DNA from: CAYVQA01 sp045119035 | Lineage (GTDB): Bacteria > Bacillota_I > Bacilli_A > ML615J-28 > CAG-313 | Direction: 5' to 3' | DNA length: 42,785 nucleotides | Assembly: GCA_045119035.1 (NCBI GenBank) | Contig: JBGVCU010000058.1 | Coordinates: 1-42,785, forward strand | Part shown: positions 1 to 7,736 of the stretch, piece by piece | Numbering within the stretch: the first letter of the stretch is position 1 | Layout of the letters: every line of letters begins with the position of its first letter | Position numbers and translations under genes: made by a program | The notes under the pieces: generated by a model | Database searches by the model: none | Seen by the model: only the letters and a program-made list of their open reading frames with translations | Told to the model about the DNA's origin: nothing

Positions 1-1
1 G

Positions 2-172
2 CAGTACCTTATTAAAGAGATTCAAATATATCCAAAAAGTGAATCTAGCACTCCACTTAAGTCTATAGAATTTAATTTTCCTATTTATTACAATGGGGAA
101 GTTACTAATACTCTTTTGTTGGAATCAGGTAAGCACGACGAAACTGTTGTATTATTAAATTATAAATTATAA
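2..172 (+). CDS. C-terminal end of a probable large serine recombinase (partial)
   Basis: An open frame enters from the left edge and ends at TAA (170-172), giving 56 residues. It contains IKEIQIYP, LKSIEFNFPIYYNG and ETVVLL. This pattern (E-I-Y-P, then K-S-I-x-F-x-F-P-x-x-Y-x-G, then E-T-V-V-L-L at the extreme C-terminus) is typical of the tail of large serine site-specific recombinases of Bacillota mobile elements. The catalytic serine domain would lie outside the window, so activity cannot be judged. An intrinsic terminator follows directly. The family assignment rests only on the tail and is moderately sure; it implies that a mobile element ends near this edge. Confidence 0.6.
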   Translation, partial: QYLIKEIQIYPKSESSTPLKSIEFNFPIYYNGEVTNTLLLESGKHDETVVLLNYKL

Positions 173-200
173 GCTTCTATTTAAAATAGAGGCTTTTTTA
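171..200 (+). terminator. Intrinsic terminator after the recombinase gene
   Basis: Stem of about 11 bp with one G-T wobble (171-181 with 185-195), a 3-nt loop, then six or more T. It overlaps the last bases of the stop codon. Confidence 0.8.
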
Positions 201-225
201 TATAAAAAATATATATTTAAGATAT

Positions 226-254
226 TTGCAAAAAATTAACAAATATGGTATAAT
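226..254 (+). promoter_or_regulatory. Sigma-A-type promoter of the DUF1538-PII operon
   Basis: TTGCAA at 226-231, a 17-bp spacer, TATAAT at 249-254. The start codon at 299 is 45 bp downstream of the -10 box, with AAAGGAG before it. Confidence 0.8.
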
Positions 255-298
255 TAGTAACAATTATTTGTAATAAAATTTAAAAGGAGTGTGAAAAT

Positions 299-1822
299 AT
301 GAAGATATTATTTGAAAAATTAAAAGAAGCAGCAATGTCAGTTCTTCCAGTAGTAGCAATAGTATTAGTGCTTATTTGTACTCCTTTAGTTAATTTAAGT
401 AATCGTGACATTATTGTTTTCTTAGTATGTACTGCAATTTTAATTTTTGGTATAGCTTTATTTACAATTGGTGCAGAAATTGCAATGACTCCAATGGGGA
501 CAAGTGTAGGTTCTGGGCTTGCTAAAAAGAGAAAATTAGGTTTATTATTAATTGTATCTTTTTTATTAGGATTATTAATTACAATTGCTGAACCCGATTT
601 GACAGTTCTTGCTGAACAAGTAGGAAGTGTTATTAACGGAACAACATTAATTATTGGTATCTCTGTTGGTGTTGGTGGGTTTATTTGTATTGCAATTTTA
701 AAGATATTATTTAAGAAAACATTAGCAACTATTTTAATGCTTTTCTATATGTTACTTTTTGCACTTGGTTTACTTGTTGTTATAAATGGAAATGTTGATT
801 TATTACCTTTATCTTTTGATGCTGGAGGTGTAACAACTGGTCCAATTACTGTACCGTTTTTAATGGCGCTTGGTGTTGGGATTGCAACTGTTTTAAGTGG
901 AAAACATGCTAGAGAAGACAGTTTCGGTTTTGTTGCTTTATGTTCTGTAGGTCCTATCTTAGTTGTTTTATTCTTGAGTGTTTTTAGTAAAAATAATATT
1001 CAATATGAAGTACCTAGTTATATTATTGAAGGTGATATATCTAGTGTTATAATTGAAAAATTATTTGCTGTTACTTTAGAAGTTGTAAAAGCAATGGGAT
1101 TTTTAGTAGCTTCGTTTTTAGTATGTCAATTTACATTCTTAAAAATGCCTGCAAAATATTTAAGAAGAATTTTTGTTGGAATTATCTATACAGTTATTGG
1201 TTTAATCTTATTTTTAACATCTGTTAATATTGGGTATATGCCAGTTGGATTTATGATGGGTACACAAATTGCTGATTATAATAAGAACTTATTAATTCCT
1301 TTAGGATTCTTAATGGGACTTCTTGTTGTACTTGCAGAACCTGCTGTTCATATTTTGAAAAAACAAGTAGAAGATATTACAGGTGGGTATATTACAAAAC
1401 GTTCAATGACTATTGGCCTTTCAATTGGGGTAGGTATTTCAATTGGTCTTGCAATGTTAAGAATAATTTATGATTTTAATATTATGTATGTTATTATTCC
1501 TGGATATTTTATTTCTTTAGGATTATCATTATTTGTTCCAAAAATTTATACAGCAATTGCCTTTGACTCAGGGGGTGTTGCTTCTGGTCCAATGTCATCA
1601 ACATTTATTTTACCATTTGCAATTGGTGCATGTCTTACAATTCAAGGTGAAGCTGCAATTCTAAGAGATGGATTTGGAGTTGTTGCGTTTATCGCAATGA
1701 CACCGCTTATTACAATTCAATTATTAGGTTTTAAAGCTATTGTATCTAATAAAGTAAAAGAAAAGATTGCTATGAAACGTATCTTAGATGATGATGATGA
1801 ACAAATTATTGATTTTATTTAG
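299..1822 (+). CDS. DUF1538 family multipass membrane protein
   Basis: A 507-residue protein made almost wholly of hydrophobic segments (roughly a dozen helices). It has two copies of the same signature: AEPDLTVLAEQV near residue 97 with FDAGGVTTGP at 173, and AEPAVHILKKQV near 346 with FDSGGVASGP at 422. The family (DUF1538) is described as an integral membrane protein of unknown function; a transporter with duplicated halves is an inference from the paired motifs and Gly/Pro-rich breaks in the helices. The stop TAG is followed at once by the two PII-like genes, so regulation by them is likely. Substrate unknown. Confidence 0.85.
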   Translation: MKILFEKLKEAAMSVLPVVAIVLVLICTPLVNLSNRDIIVFLVCTAILIFGIALFTIGAEIAMTPMGTSVGSGLAKKRKLGLLLIVSFLLGLLITIAEPDLTVLAEQVGSVINGTTLIIGISVGVGGFICIAILKILFKKTLATILMLFYMLLFALGLLVVINGNVDLLPLSFDAGGVTTGPITVPFLMALGVGIATVLSGKHAREDSFGFVALCSVGPILVVLFLSVFSKNNIQYEVPSYIIEGDISSVIIEKLFAVTLEVVKAMGFLVASFLVCQFTFLKMPAKYLRRIFVGIIYTVIGLILFLTSVNIGYMPVGFMMGTQIADYNKNLLIPLGFLMGLLVVLAEPAVHILKKQVEDITGGYITKRSMTIGLSIGVGISIGLAMLRIIYDFNIMYVIIPGYFISLGLSLFVPKIYTAIAFDSGGVASGPMSSTFILPFAIGACLTIQGEAAILRDGFGVVAFIAMTPLITIQLLGFKAIVSNKVKEKIAMKRILDDDDEQIIDFI

Positions 1823-1831
1823 GTGACTTGT

Positions 1832-2203
1832 ATGGCAAAAAATAATATAATGATTAAAACTGCAAAATTATTTATTACAATTGTTGATCGTAATAAAGTT
1901 GAATTTTATACAGATGTACTATCACAATTTGAAAGCAATCTACAACTTGTTATGTATGGAAATGGTACCGCAAATAACGCAACACTTGAACTTTTAGGTT
2001 TAAATAATGAAAAAGGAATTATTTTTAGCGTTATTAGAGATGATTTAGTAAAACAAGTTAAAGATACTTTAGATGATAAATTTAAATCAATCCGTAATGG
2101 TAAAGGTGTCTCTGTTATTGTTCCAATTTCATCAGTAATGGGGAAATCTTTGTATCAATTTATGATCAATAATCGTCAAAATAGAGGTGAGTTAAATGAA
2201 TAA
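1832..2203 (+). CDS. Divergent PII-like regulatory protein (first of two)
   Basis: 123 residues. The ATG at 1832 is preferred over the in-frame GTG at 1823 because AGGTGA (1821-1826) lies 5 nt before it. The small alpha/beta pattern and the stretches LVMYGNGTANNATLELLGL, EKGIIFSVIRDD and GKGVSVIVPISSVMG match the GlnB/PII-like fold as paired with DUF1538, but the T-loop is very short and the usual ATP-site residues are poorly kept. It follows the membrane protein with 9 bp between stop and start, and its end overlaps the next gene. Likely an accessory or pseudo-PII subunit; function inferred from context only. Confidence 0.7.
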   Translation: MAKNNIMIKTAKLFITIVDRNKVEFYTDVLSQFESNLQLVMYGNGTANNATLELLGLNNEKGIIFSVIRDDLVKQVKDTLDDKFKSIRNGKGVSVIVPISSVMGKSLYQFMINNRQNRGELNE

Positions 2204-2531
2204 TCAATTTGAAATGGTATTTACAATTGTAAATAGTGGATATACAGAAGAAGTAATGGATGCTGTAAAAGCATGTGGAGCAACAGGTGGTACAATTCTT
2301 AATGCTCGTGGGACGGCTAACACTGAAATCGAAAAATTCTTTGGTTTATCAATTTCATCAGAAAAAGAAATTGTTATGATTATTGTTCCAAAAGAAATTA
2401 AAGATGCAGTATTACATGCTATTTATCAAAAAGTTGGTTTAGGAACTGCAGGACAAGGTATTGCATTTACTATTCCTGTTGAAGATGTTGTGGGTATTAC
2501 AAATAAACCACTTCCTAAAAAAGAAAAATAA
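2196..2531 (+). CDS. P-II family nitrogen regulator-like protein (second of two)
   Basis: 111 residues; its ATG overlaps the previous gene by 8 bp, which suggests translational coupling. The sequence shows the PII core: MVFTIVNSGYTEEVMDAVK, GATGGTILNARGT, EKEIVMIIVP, then GQGIAFTIPVEDVVG. The T-loop region (around residues 38-55) is short, as in PII-like proteins that sense nucleotides or small ligands rather than full GlnB with a uridylylated tyrosine. No amtB or glnA is nearby, so the partner is most likely the DUF1538 protein two genes upstream. An intrinsic terminator closes the unit. Confidence 0.8.
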   Translation: MNNQFEMVFTIVNSGYTEEVMDAVKACGATGGTILNARGTANTEIEKFFGLSISSEKEIVMIIVPKEIKDAVLHAIYQKVGLGTAGQGIAFTIPVEDVVGITNKPLPKKEK

Positions 2532-2533
2532 TA

Positions 2534-2556
2534 AAAGGCCATTGGCCTTTTTTTAA
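2534..2556 (+). terminator. Intrinsic terminator of the DUF1538-PII operon
   Basis: AAAGGCC (2534-2540), ATT loop, GGCCTTT (2544-2550), then a T run. Confidence 0.9.
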
Positions 2557-2583
2557 TTTATATAATAAAAATTATTTTATATA

Positions 2584-2612
2584 TTGACAAAGAAAGTAAA
2601 AAGATATATACT
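2584..2612 (+). promoter_or_regulatory. Promoter of the DUF885 lipoprotein gene
   Basis: TTGACA at 2584-2589, a 17-bp spacer, TATACT at 2607-2612; AGGAGGAGAG precedes the ATG at 2637. Confidence 0.8.
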
Positions 2613-2636
2613 ATTTAAAATTAGGAGGAGAGAACT

Positions 2637-5213
2637 ATGACAAAAAGATTTAATAATATTTTTAGAATTTTATTTGTTGTTTTAATTGCTTTATTTGCTG
2701 TAACAGGATGTAAAGATAAAGATGGCGATGGTGATGGAGATGGAGGCGAAACTCCGACTGTAATAACAAGAGAATTGTTAGAAGCATTACCATTTGAAGA
2801 TTTAACTGTTAAATATGATGGTCAAAAACATAGTATATTAATTGATAATATTTATGAATCTCAAGGAGTTACAATTACTTATACAGGTAATGAACAAAAC
2901 GTTCCTGGTCAATACAATGTATCAGCTAGTATTAAATATACTGGTATTAAAACAGTTTATAAAAAAGCTGTGTTAACTATTGAAAAAGGTGATAGTATTT
3001 TAGAAGCACCTTTAGAACAAACATTCAATCTTAAAACTGGTACTCCAGCTTTAATTTATAGTAACCCAAATAATACTAGACAAACATTAGTTGTTTTAGA
3101 TGAAAATAAAAATCAAGTTAAAGTATCTGATTTAGTTGTTCCTGGTGTTTACAATTTAGAAGTTTATTTTGCTGCAAGTGTAAACTACAAAGAAAGTGAA
3201 CATAAAAATATTGTGTTTACTGTAATTGAAAGTTTATTTGATGTTTCATTTGTTAGTAAAACAGTTGTTGCTGATGGAAATACACATTCAATTGAATTAA
3301 GTGGATCTTTACCTAGTGGATATACTGTTGAATATGAAAACAACAGTGGTAGTGTTGATGGTAAATATTATGCTCTAGCTAATATTAAAGATAGTAGTGG
3401 AAAAATTGTTGAAACACATCGTGCTGTTTTAGAAATTGATAATCCTGAACATGAAGAATTCGCTACATTTATTGATGAATTCTTTGTATGGTATTTAGAA
3501 GGAGATCAACTTGCTGTTAATATTTTCTGTGAAAATCCATATGATTTTGGATTAGAACACTATGATGCTCAATGGTACACATATGAAGCGTTTGGTGATG
3601 AAGAAATTGCTCATGATTTACAATTATTTAAAGACTTACTTGTAGATTTAGAAGAGTTTAAAGATGTAGAGTTAAATAATTACCAAGATGTTATGTATGA
3701 AACATTAAGAAAATTCTTAGAATATAATGTTACATATTATGGTATTGAAGATGTATTCTTCATGGAACTTAGATATATTGATCAATTCGGTGGATATGTT
3801 GCTGATTTTGGAACTTATATGGAATCTTATTCATTAAGAAGTGAAGCTGAAGTTAAAGACATTGTTGCTTATATTAATTCAACTGAAGAAGCTTTCCCTT
3901 CTTACTTAGACTATATTGAAGTAAAAACTGAAAAAGGATATCCGTTATCTAATTTTACAATTAATGAAATGAGATCATTTTTAAAAGATATTTTAGATCA
4001 AGGTGATGAATATTACTTAGAAGATATTATTAATGAAAAAATTGAAAAATTAGATTTCTTATCAAATAGTCAAAAATCTCAATATATGAATGAAGTTTCT
4101 TATGCATTAGAAAATAATTTCATGAATGGTGTTCAATCATTATATGATGGTTTAGCGGATTATTTAGATGTTTTAGCTGCTGAAGATGAAGGTTATATTG
4201 CTACATATGAAAATGGTGAACAAATTTATGTTTTAGAACTTCAAAACTTATTAGGATATGAATCTATGGATATGGATGCATACATTAAAGAACTTGACTA
4301 TGAACTAAAAGCTGCAATTAGAAATGTAATTAGTGCACAAAATGCAATTGTATCAAAATATAATATTTCAGATTATGCACAATTAACTGAAATTGTTAAC
4401 TCTGTTAATGTTGGTGGCGTTGATGTAAATGAAATGATGGAATATGTTAAAGAATTCGCTAAAACAATTGTTCCAGATTTACAATCAAATCCTGATATCG
4501 TTATTAAATATATGGATACTGCAGCTGCAAAAAAATCAAATGCTGTTGCGTACTATATGAAATCTGCATTAGATAATACTGGTAGTGAGTATGTTACATT
4601 AAACCCTGTACAATTAAAAACTGCATCTTCTATGGATACTTTAGGAACTTTAGCTCATGAAGGATATCCTGGACATTTATATGCTTGGGTTTCTGCAAAA
4701 GAAAAAGATTTATCTAACTTAGCTACAATTATGACAAGTACAGGTCATGCAGAAGGTTGGGCAACTTATGTTCAATTAAAATTATATGATTATATTAAAG
4801 AAAATTCTACTGATGAAAAAGTTCATTTAGTAATGGATTATTTATATGCAAATCAAATTTCAGGTTTCTTACTAGAAGCAAGACTTGATGCTGGTATTCA
4901 ACATGAAGGTTGGGGTGTAAATGATGTTGCAAGTTATATGAGCTTTGTAGGTTATAATTCAGATGGTGCTGAAGAAATCTATAATTTATTAATTGAAATT
5001 CCTACACAATACGCTTCATATGGATATGGTAAATTAGTGTTTGTTAGATTACATGAAGAAGCTAAGAAAATTCTTGGTGCATATTATGATGAAGTTGAAT
5101 TTAATGCTATGTTACATTCAAATGGATGGACAGATTTACAAATTTTAGAAGAAACATATCATGATTATATGGAAACAAAATGTCATGAATATGGTATTGA
5201 GTTCAATAAATAA
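2637..5213 (+). CDS. DUF885-family lipoprotein, predicted zinc metallopeptidase with N-terminal beta domains
   Basis: 858 residues. A lipoprotein signal peptide ends in AVTGC (Cys25), followed by an Asp/Gly linker. Two beta-rich domains follow (about residues 45-120 and 198-267); both carry a DGxxHSI element like MBG/YDG-type surface repeats. The C-terminal half is a DUF885 domain: HEGYPGH at 674-680 and a second conserved block GHAEGWATY with Glu706 are likely zinc ligands and catalytic residues. DUF885 proteins are predicted peptidases; the substrate is unknown. The protein should be anchored to the outer face of the membrane. It has its own promoter and terminator, so it is transcribed alone. 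Confidence 0.85.
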   Translation: MTKRFNNIFRILFVVLIALFAVTGCKDKDGDGDGDGGETPTVITRELLEALPFEDLTVKYDGQKHSILIDNIYESQGVTITYTGNEQNVPGQYNVSASIKYTGIKTVYKKAVLTIEKGDSILEAPLEQTFNLKTGTPALIYSNPNNTRQTLVVLDENKNQVKVSDLVVPGVYNLEVYFAASVNYKESEHKNIVFTVIESLFDVSFVSKTVVADGNTHSIELSGSLPSGYTVEYENNSGSVDGKYYALANIKDSSGKIVETHRAVLEIDNPEHEEFATFIDEFFVWYLEGDQLAVNIFCENPYDFGLEHYDAQWYTYEAFGDEEIAHDLQLFKDLLVDLEEFKDVELNNYQDVMYETLRKFLEYNVTYYGIEDVFFMELRYIDQFGGYVADFGTYMESYSLRSEAEVKDIVAYINSTEEAFPSYLDYIEVKTEKGYPLSNFTINEMRSFLKDILDQGDEYYLEDIINEKIEKLDFLSNSQKSQYMNEVSYALENNFMNGVQSLYDGLADYLDVLAAEDEGYIATYENGEQIYVLELQNLLGYESMDMDAYIKELDYELKAAIRNVISAQNAIVSKYNISDYAQLTEIVNSVNVGGVDVNEMMEYVKEFAKTIVPDLQSNPDIVIKYMDTAAAKKSNAVAYYMKSALDNTGSEYVTLNPVQLKTASSMDTLGTLAHEGYPGHLYAWVSAKEKDLSNLATIMTSTGHAEGWATYVQLKLYDYIKENSTDEKVHLVMDYLYANQISGFLLEARLDAGIQHEGWGVNDVASYMSFVGYNSDGAEEIYNLLIEIPTQYASYGYGKLVFVRLHEEAKKILGAYYDEVEFNAMLHSNGWTDLQILEETYHDYMETKCHEYGIEFNK

Positions 5214-5224
5214 TTGATTATATT

Positions 5225-5256
5225 GGATAATAGCTAAGTGCTATTATCCTTTTTTA
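5225..5256 (+). terminator. Intrinsic terminator after the DUF885 lipoprotein gene
   Basis: Perfect 10-bp stem (5225-5234 with 5240-5249), loop TAAGT, T run. Confidence 0.9.
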
Positions 5257-5257
5257 T

Positions 5258-5286
5258 TTGAAATAAAATGCAAAATATGTTATAAT
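5258..5286 (+). promoter_or_regulatory. Promoter of the M28 peptidase gene
   Basis: TTGAAA at 5258-5263, a 17-bp spacer, TATAAT at 5281-5286; AGGAGATG before the ATG at 5316. The -35 box starts right after the T run of the previous terminator. Confidence 0.75.
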
Positions 5287-5315
5287 AAAGTCAATTTATA
5301 TTAGGAGATGATTTT

Positions 5316-6224
5316 ATGTCTTACTTCAATGAAATTAATAATAGTTTTCCAATAAGAAGAAGCGAAGATGAAAAAAAGAAATTTAGAGAATATATTGAAT
5401 CTAAAGCGAAAGAATTTAATAAAGAATACCAAGTAGAGAAATTAAATAAAAAACATAATAATGTTATTGTAGGTAATATTGATAAAGCAAAAGTTATTTA
5501 TACTGCTCATTATGATACACCAGCAAAATCATTATTTCCTAATATGATTATTCCAACCAATAAATTTTTAAGTCTTATATATCATTTAGGAATTCCTATT
5601 TTATATGCTTTAGTATCATTAGGGATTGCTGGATCAATTGTATCACTATTAAAATTAGAGTATACAGTTTTTGTTCTATTATATTTAGCAATTTATTTTG
5701 ATTTTTTTTATATATCAACTAGATGTTTTGTTAATAAACATAATTTTAATGATAATACATCAGGAATTTCTGTTTTAGTTGATATGATAAGTAAAACAAA
5801 TAGTAATGAAGTTGCATTTATTTTCTTTGATAATGAAGAAAAAGGTTTATTAGGAAGTAAAGCTTTTAACAAAGTACATAAAGAATTGTTGAATGATAAA
5901 TTAGTAATAAATTTAGATTGTGTAGGAAATGGTAATCATTTTATTGTAATTGAAAAAGAAGATGCTGCAAAATTAGATATTTATAGACAAATAAAAAATG
6001 CTCTATTAAACTCAAATAAATATAGTTTTGATTTTTATTCAAATAAGAAAGCGTCTAGTAATTCTGATCATAAGAGTTTTAAAAATGGAGTTGGAATTGT
6101 AGCATGTAGTAAAGGTAAATATGTAAAATACTATACTTCTAAAATTCATACTGATAAAGATATTTTTGTTGATATTGAAAACTTAAGTTTTCTTTCAAAT
6201 GAATTAATTAAAAACTTTGTATAG
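5316..6224 (+). CDS. M28-family metallopeptidase with two inserted membrane helices
   Basis: 302 residues with the ordered metal and catalytic motifs of M28 aminopeptidases: AHYDTP (His65, Asp67), NDNTSG (Asp146), DNEEKGLLGS (Glu174/Glu175), NLDCVGNG (Asp201) and KIHTDKD (His278). Between the first two motifs there is an unusual insertion, about residues 84-135, holding two strongly hydrophobic segments, so the catalytic core should sit on the membrane. No signal peptide is present, so the core may face the cytoplasm; topology is uncertain. Likely an aminopeptidase or related hydrolase; substrate unknown. Confidence 0.8.
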   Translation: MSYFNEINNSFPIRRSEDEKKKFREYIESKAKEFNKEYQVEKLNKKHNNVIVGNIDKAKVIYTAHYDTPAKSLFPNMIIPTNKFLSLIYHLGIPILYALVSLGIAGSIVSLLKLEYTVFVLLYLAIYFDFFYISTRCFVNKHNFNDNTSGISVLVDMISKTNSNEVAFIFFDNEEKGLLGSKAFNKVHKELLNDKLVINLDCVGNGNHFIVIEKEDAAKLDIYRQIKNALLNSNKYSFDFYSNKKASSNSDHKSFKNGVGIVACSKGKYVKYYTSKIHTDKDIFVDIENLSFLSNELIKNFV

Positions 6225-6276
6225 AAAAAAATTGAATATTATAATGTATTTAATTTATATAAATGAGGAATGAATA

Positions 6277-6981
6277 ATGAAAAATAAATTAATACTAATT
6301 TTATTTATTAGTTTTTTATTAGGTATAACAAGTTGTCTTATTTTTAAAACAATTAAAGAAACTCAAAATACTAATGCTTTTCATGAGTATTATAGTGAAA
6401 GACTAAATCAATTTAAAATAGAAAACGATAATGTTAGTAATGTTGATGTTTGTTTTATTGGTGATAGTTTAACTGATGGATATGATGTTAAAAACTATTA
6501 CAGTGATTTATGTGTTCTAAATCGCGGTATTGGCGGAGATCGCACAAAAGATGTACTTATTAGACTGGATGTCTCTTTATATCAAGTAAATCCTAAGGTT
6601 GTAGTTCTATTGATTGGTGGTAATGATGTATTAGCTGGGAAAAATATTGAATACATTCTTCATAATATTTCTAGAATTATTTTGCAAATAAGAGCTAATT
6701 TACCAAATACAAAAATTTTAATTCAATCATTTTATCCTTTAGCTTTAAATTATGCTAAACACAATAAAACAATGCAAGAACTTAATATTTTAGTAAAACA
6801 ACTAGCAAGTTTATTTAATGTAACTTATCTAGATGTTTATAGCTCTTTAGTGGATCAATCAACTAGCGAATTAAATCTTACTTATACACCAGATTCTGTT
6901 CATTTAACAAGTAGCGGATATGAAGTTGTAACAAAGATTTTAAGACCTGCTATAGATTCTTTATTAAATAATGTTCTTTAA
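6277..6981 (+). CDS. SGNH/GDSL-family esterase, probable lipoprotein
   Basis: 234 residues. The N-terminus is a hydrophobic signal with a plausible lipobox ITSC (Cys20). SGNH blocks are in order: GDSLTDG (nucleophile Ser64), RGIGGDRT (oxyanion Gly), GGND (Asn116) and DSVHLT (Asp206, His209). The motif set is that of the GDSL/SGNH lipase and carbohydrate-esterase group, so it probably removes acyl or acetyl groups from an extracellular substrate. It lies 52 bp after the M28 gene with no terminator between, so they may be co-transcribed. GAGG stands before the ATG. Confidence 0.85.
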   Translation: MKNKLILILFISFLLGITSCLIFKTIKETQNTNAFHEYYSERLNQFKIENDNVSNVDVCFIGDSLTDGYDVKNYYSDLCVLNRGIGGDRTKDVLIRLDVSLYQVNPKVVVLLIGGNDVLAGKNIEYILHNISRIILQIRANLPNTKILIQSFYPLALNYAKHNKTMQELNILVKQLASLFNVTYLDVYSSLVDQSTSELNLTYTPDSVHLTSSGYEVVTKILRPAIDSLLNNVL

Positions 6982-7010
6982 TTGACAATTAATGTAAAAA
7001 AAGTTAAAAT
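6982..7010 (+). promoter_or_regulatory. Promoter of mntP
   Basis: TTGACA at 6982-6987, directly after the preceding stop codon, a 17-bp spacer, TAAAAT at 7005-7010. The 5' leader is only about 30 nt, too short for a manganese riboswitch. Confidence 0.75.
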
Positions 7011-7044
7011 AACTAAGTTAAAAATAAAATATATGGAGTAAAAT

Positions 7045-7620
7045 ATGGATGCAGCTTTTTTTATAACATCAATTGTTTTAGGATTAGGACTAGCAATGGA
7101 CGCTTGTGCGGTCTCTATGACTAATGGTTTAAGAGAAAAAAATATTACTTTTAAGAAAATATTGTTTATTTCTTTTATGTTTGGATTTTTCCAAGGTTTT
7201 ATGCCTTTTATAGGGTATTTAGTGGGATGCCAATTCATTTGTTACATTGAAAGTTTTCTTCCGTGGATTGCTTTAATAATTTTAGGGTTTTTAGGAATTA
7301 AAATGATAATTGATTCAATAAAATGTGAAACTACTGGTGAATGTGAATTTATTCAATTAGTGTTTAAAGTTATTTTAATTCAATCAATTGCAACGAGTAT
7401 AGATGCTTTAAGTGTTGGTTTAACAATTGCTGATTATAAATTAATTGAAGCAATCGTGTGCTCTATTATTATAATGATAATTACCTTTGGTATTTGTATA
7501 GGGGCTCATTATATTGGAAAAAAATTTGGTGATAAACTAGGACAAAAAGCTGAACTTGTTGGAGGAATTATTCTAGTTCTAATTGGATTGGAAATTTTTA
7601 TTACAGGAATTTTCTTTTAA
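7045..7620 (+). CDS. mntP: MntP-family manganese efflux pump
   Basis: 191 residues with six predicted helices. The paired signatures MDACAVSMTNG (start of helix 1) and TSIDALSVGL (helix 4) place an Asp in each half, as in MntP (DUF204) exporters that pump Mn(II) out of the cell. Length is normal for the family. It has its own promoter and terminator. YtaF, a related sporulation membrane protein, is the main alternative; length and the two Asp motifs fit MntP better. Confidence 0.85.
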   Translation: MDAAFFITSIVLGLGLAMDACAVSMTNGLREKNITFKKILFISFMFGFFQGFMPFIGYLVGCQFICYIESFLPWIALIILGFLGIKMIIDSIKCETTGECEFIQLVFKVILIQSIATSIDALSVGLTIADYKLIEAIVCSIIIMIITFGICIGAHYIGKKFGDKLGQKAELVGGIILVLIGLEIFITGIFF

Positions 7621-7646
7621 TCATATCGAAAGATATGATTTTTTTA
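7619..7646 (+). terminator. Intrinsic terminator of mntP
   Basis: AATCATATC (7619-7627), GAAA tetraloop, GATATGATT (7632-7640), T run; the stem begins inside the stop codon. Confidence 0.9.
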
Positions 7647-7647
7647 T

Positions 7648-7700
7648 ACAAATTTTGTTAAAACAAATTTTGTAAATTTAAGATAAATTTATGATATAAT
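7648..7700 (+). promoter_or_regulatory. Promoter with two tandem box pairs upstream of the Y-family polymerase
   Basis: An extended -10 (TGATATAAT, 7692-7700) with a weak -35. Upstream lie two identical ACAAATTTTGT boxes (7648-7658 and 7663-7673, 15 bp apart) and two palindromic TAAATTTA boxes (7673-7680 and 7684-7691, 11 bp apart). UvrX-type polymerases are usually under DNA-damage control, so these look like operator sites, but no known LexA consensus is matched. Confidence 0.5.
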
Positions 7701-7736
7701 ATTATAAATATTTTTAAAAAGGAGGATAAAAAATTT

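Noticed and set aside
6988..7044. Manganese (yybP-ykoY) riboswitch before mntP
   Set aside because: Only about 30 nt separate the likely transcription start from the ATG, too short, and no matching motif is seen.
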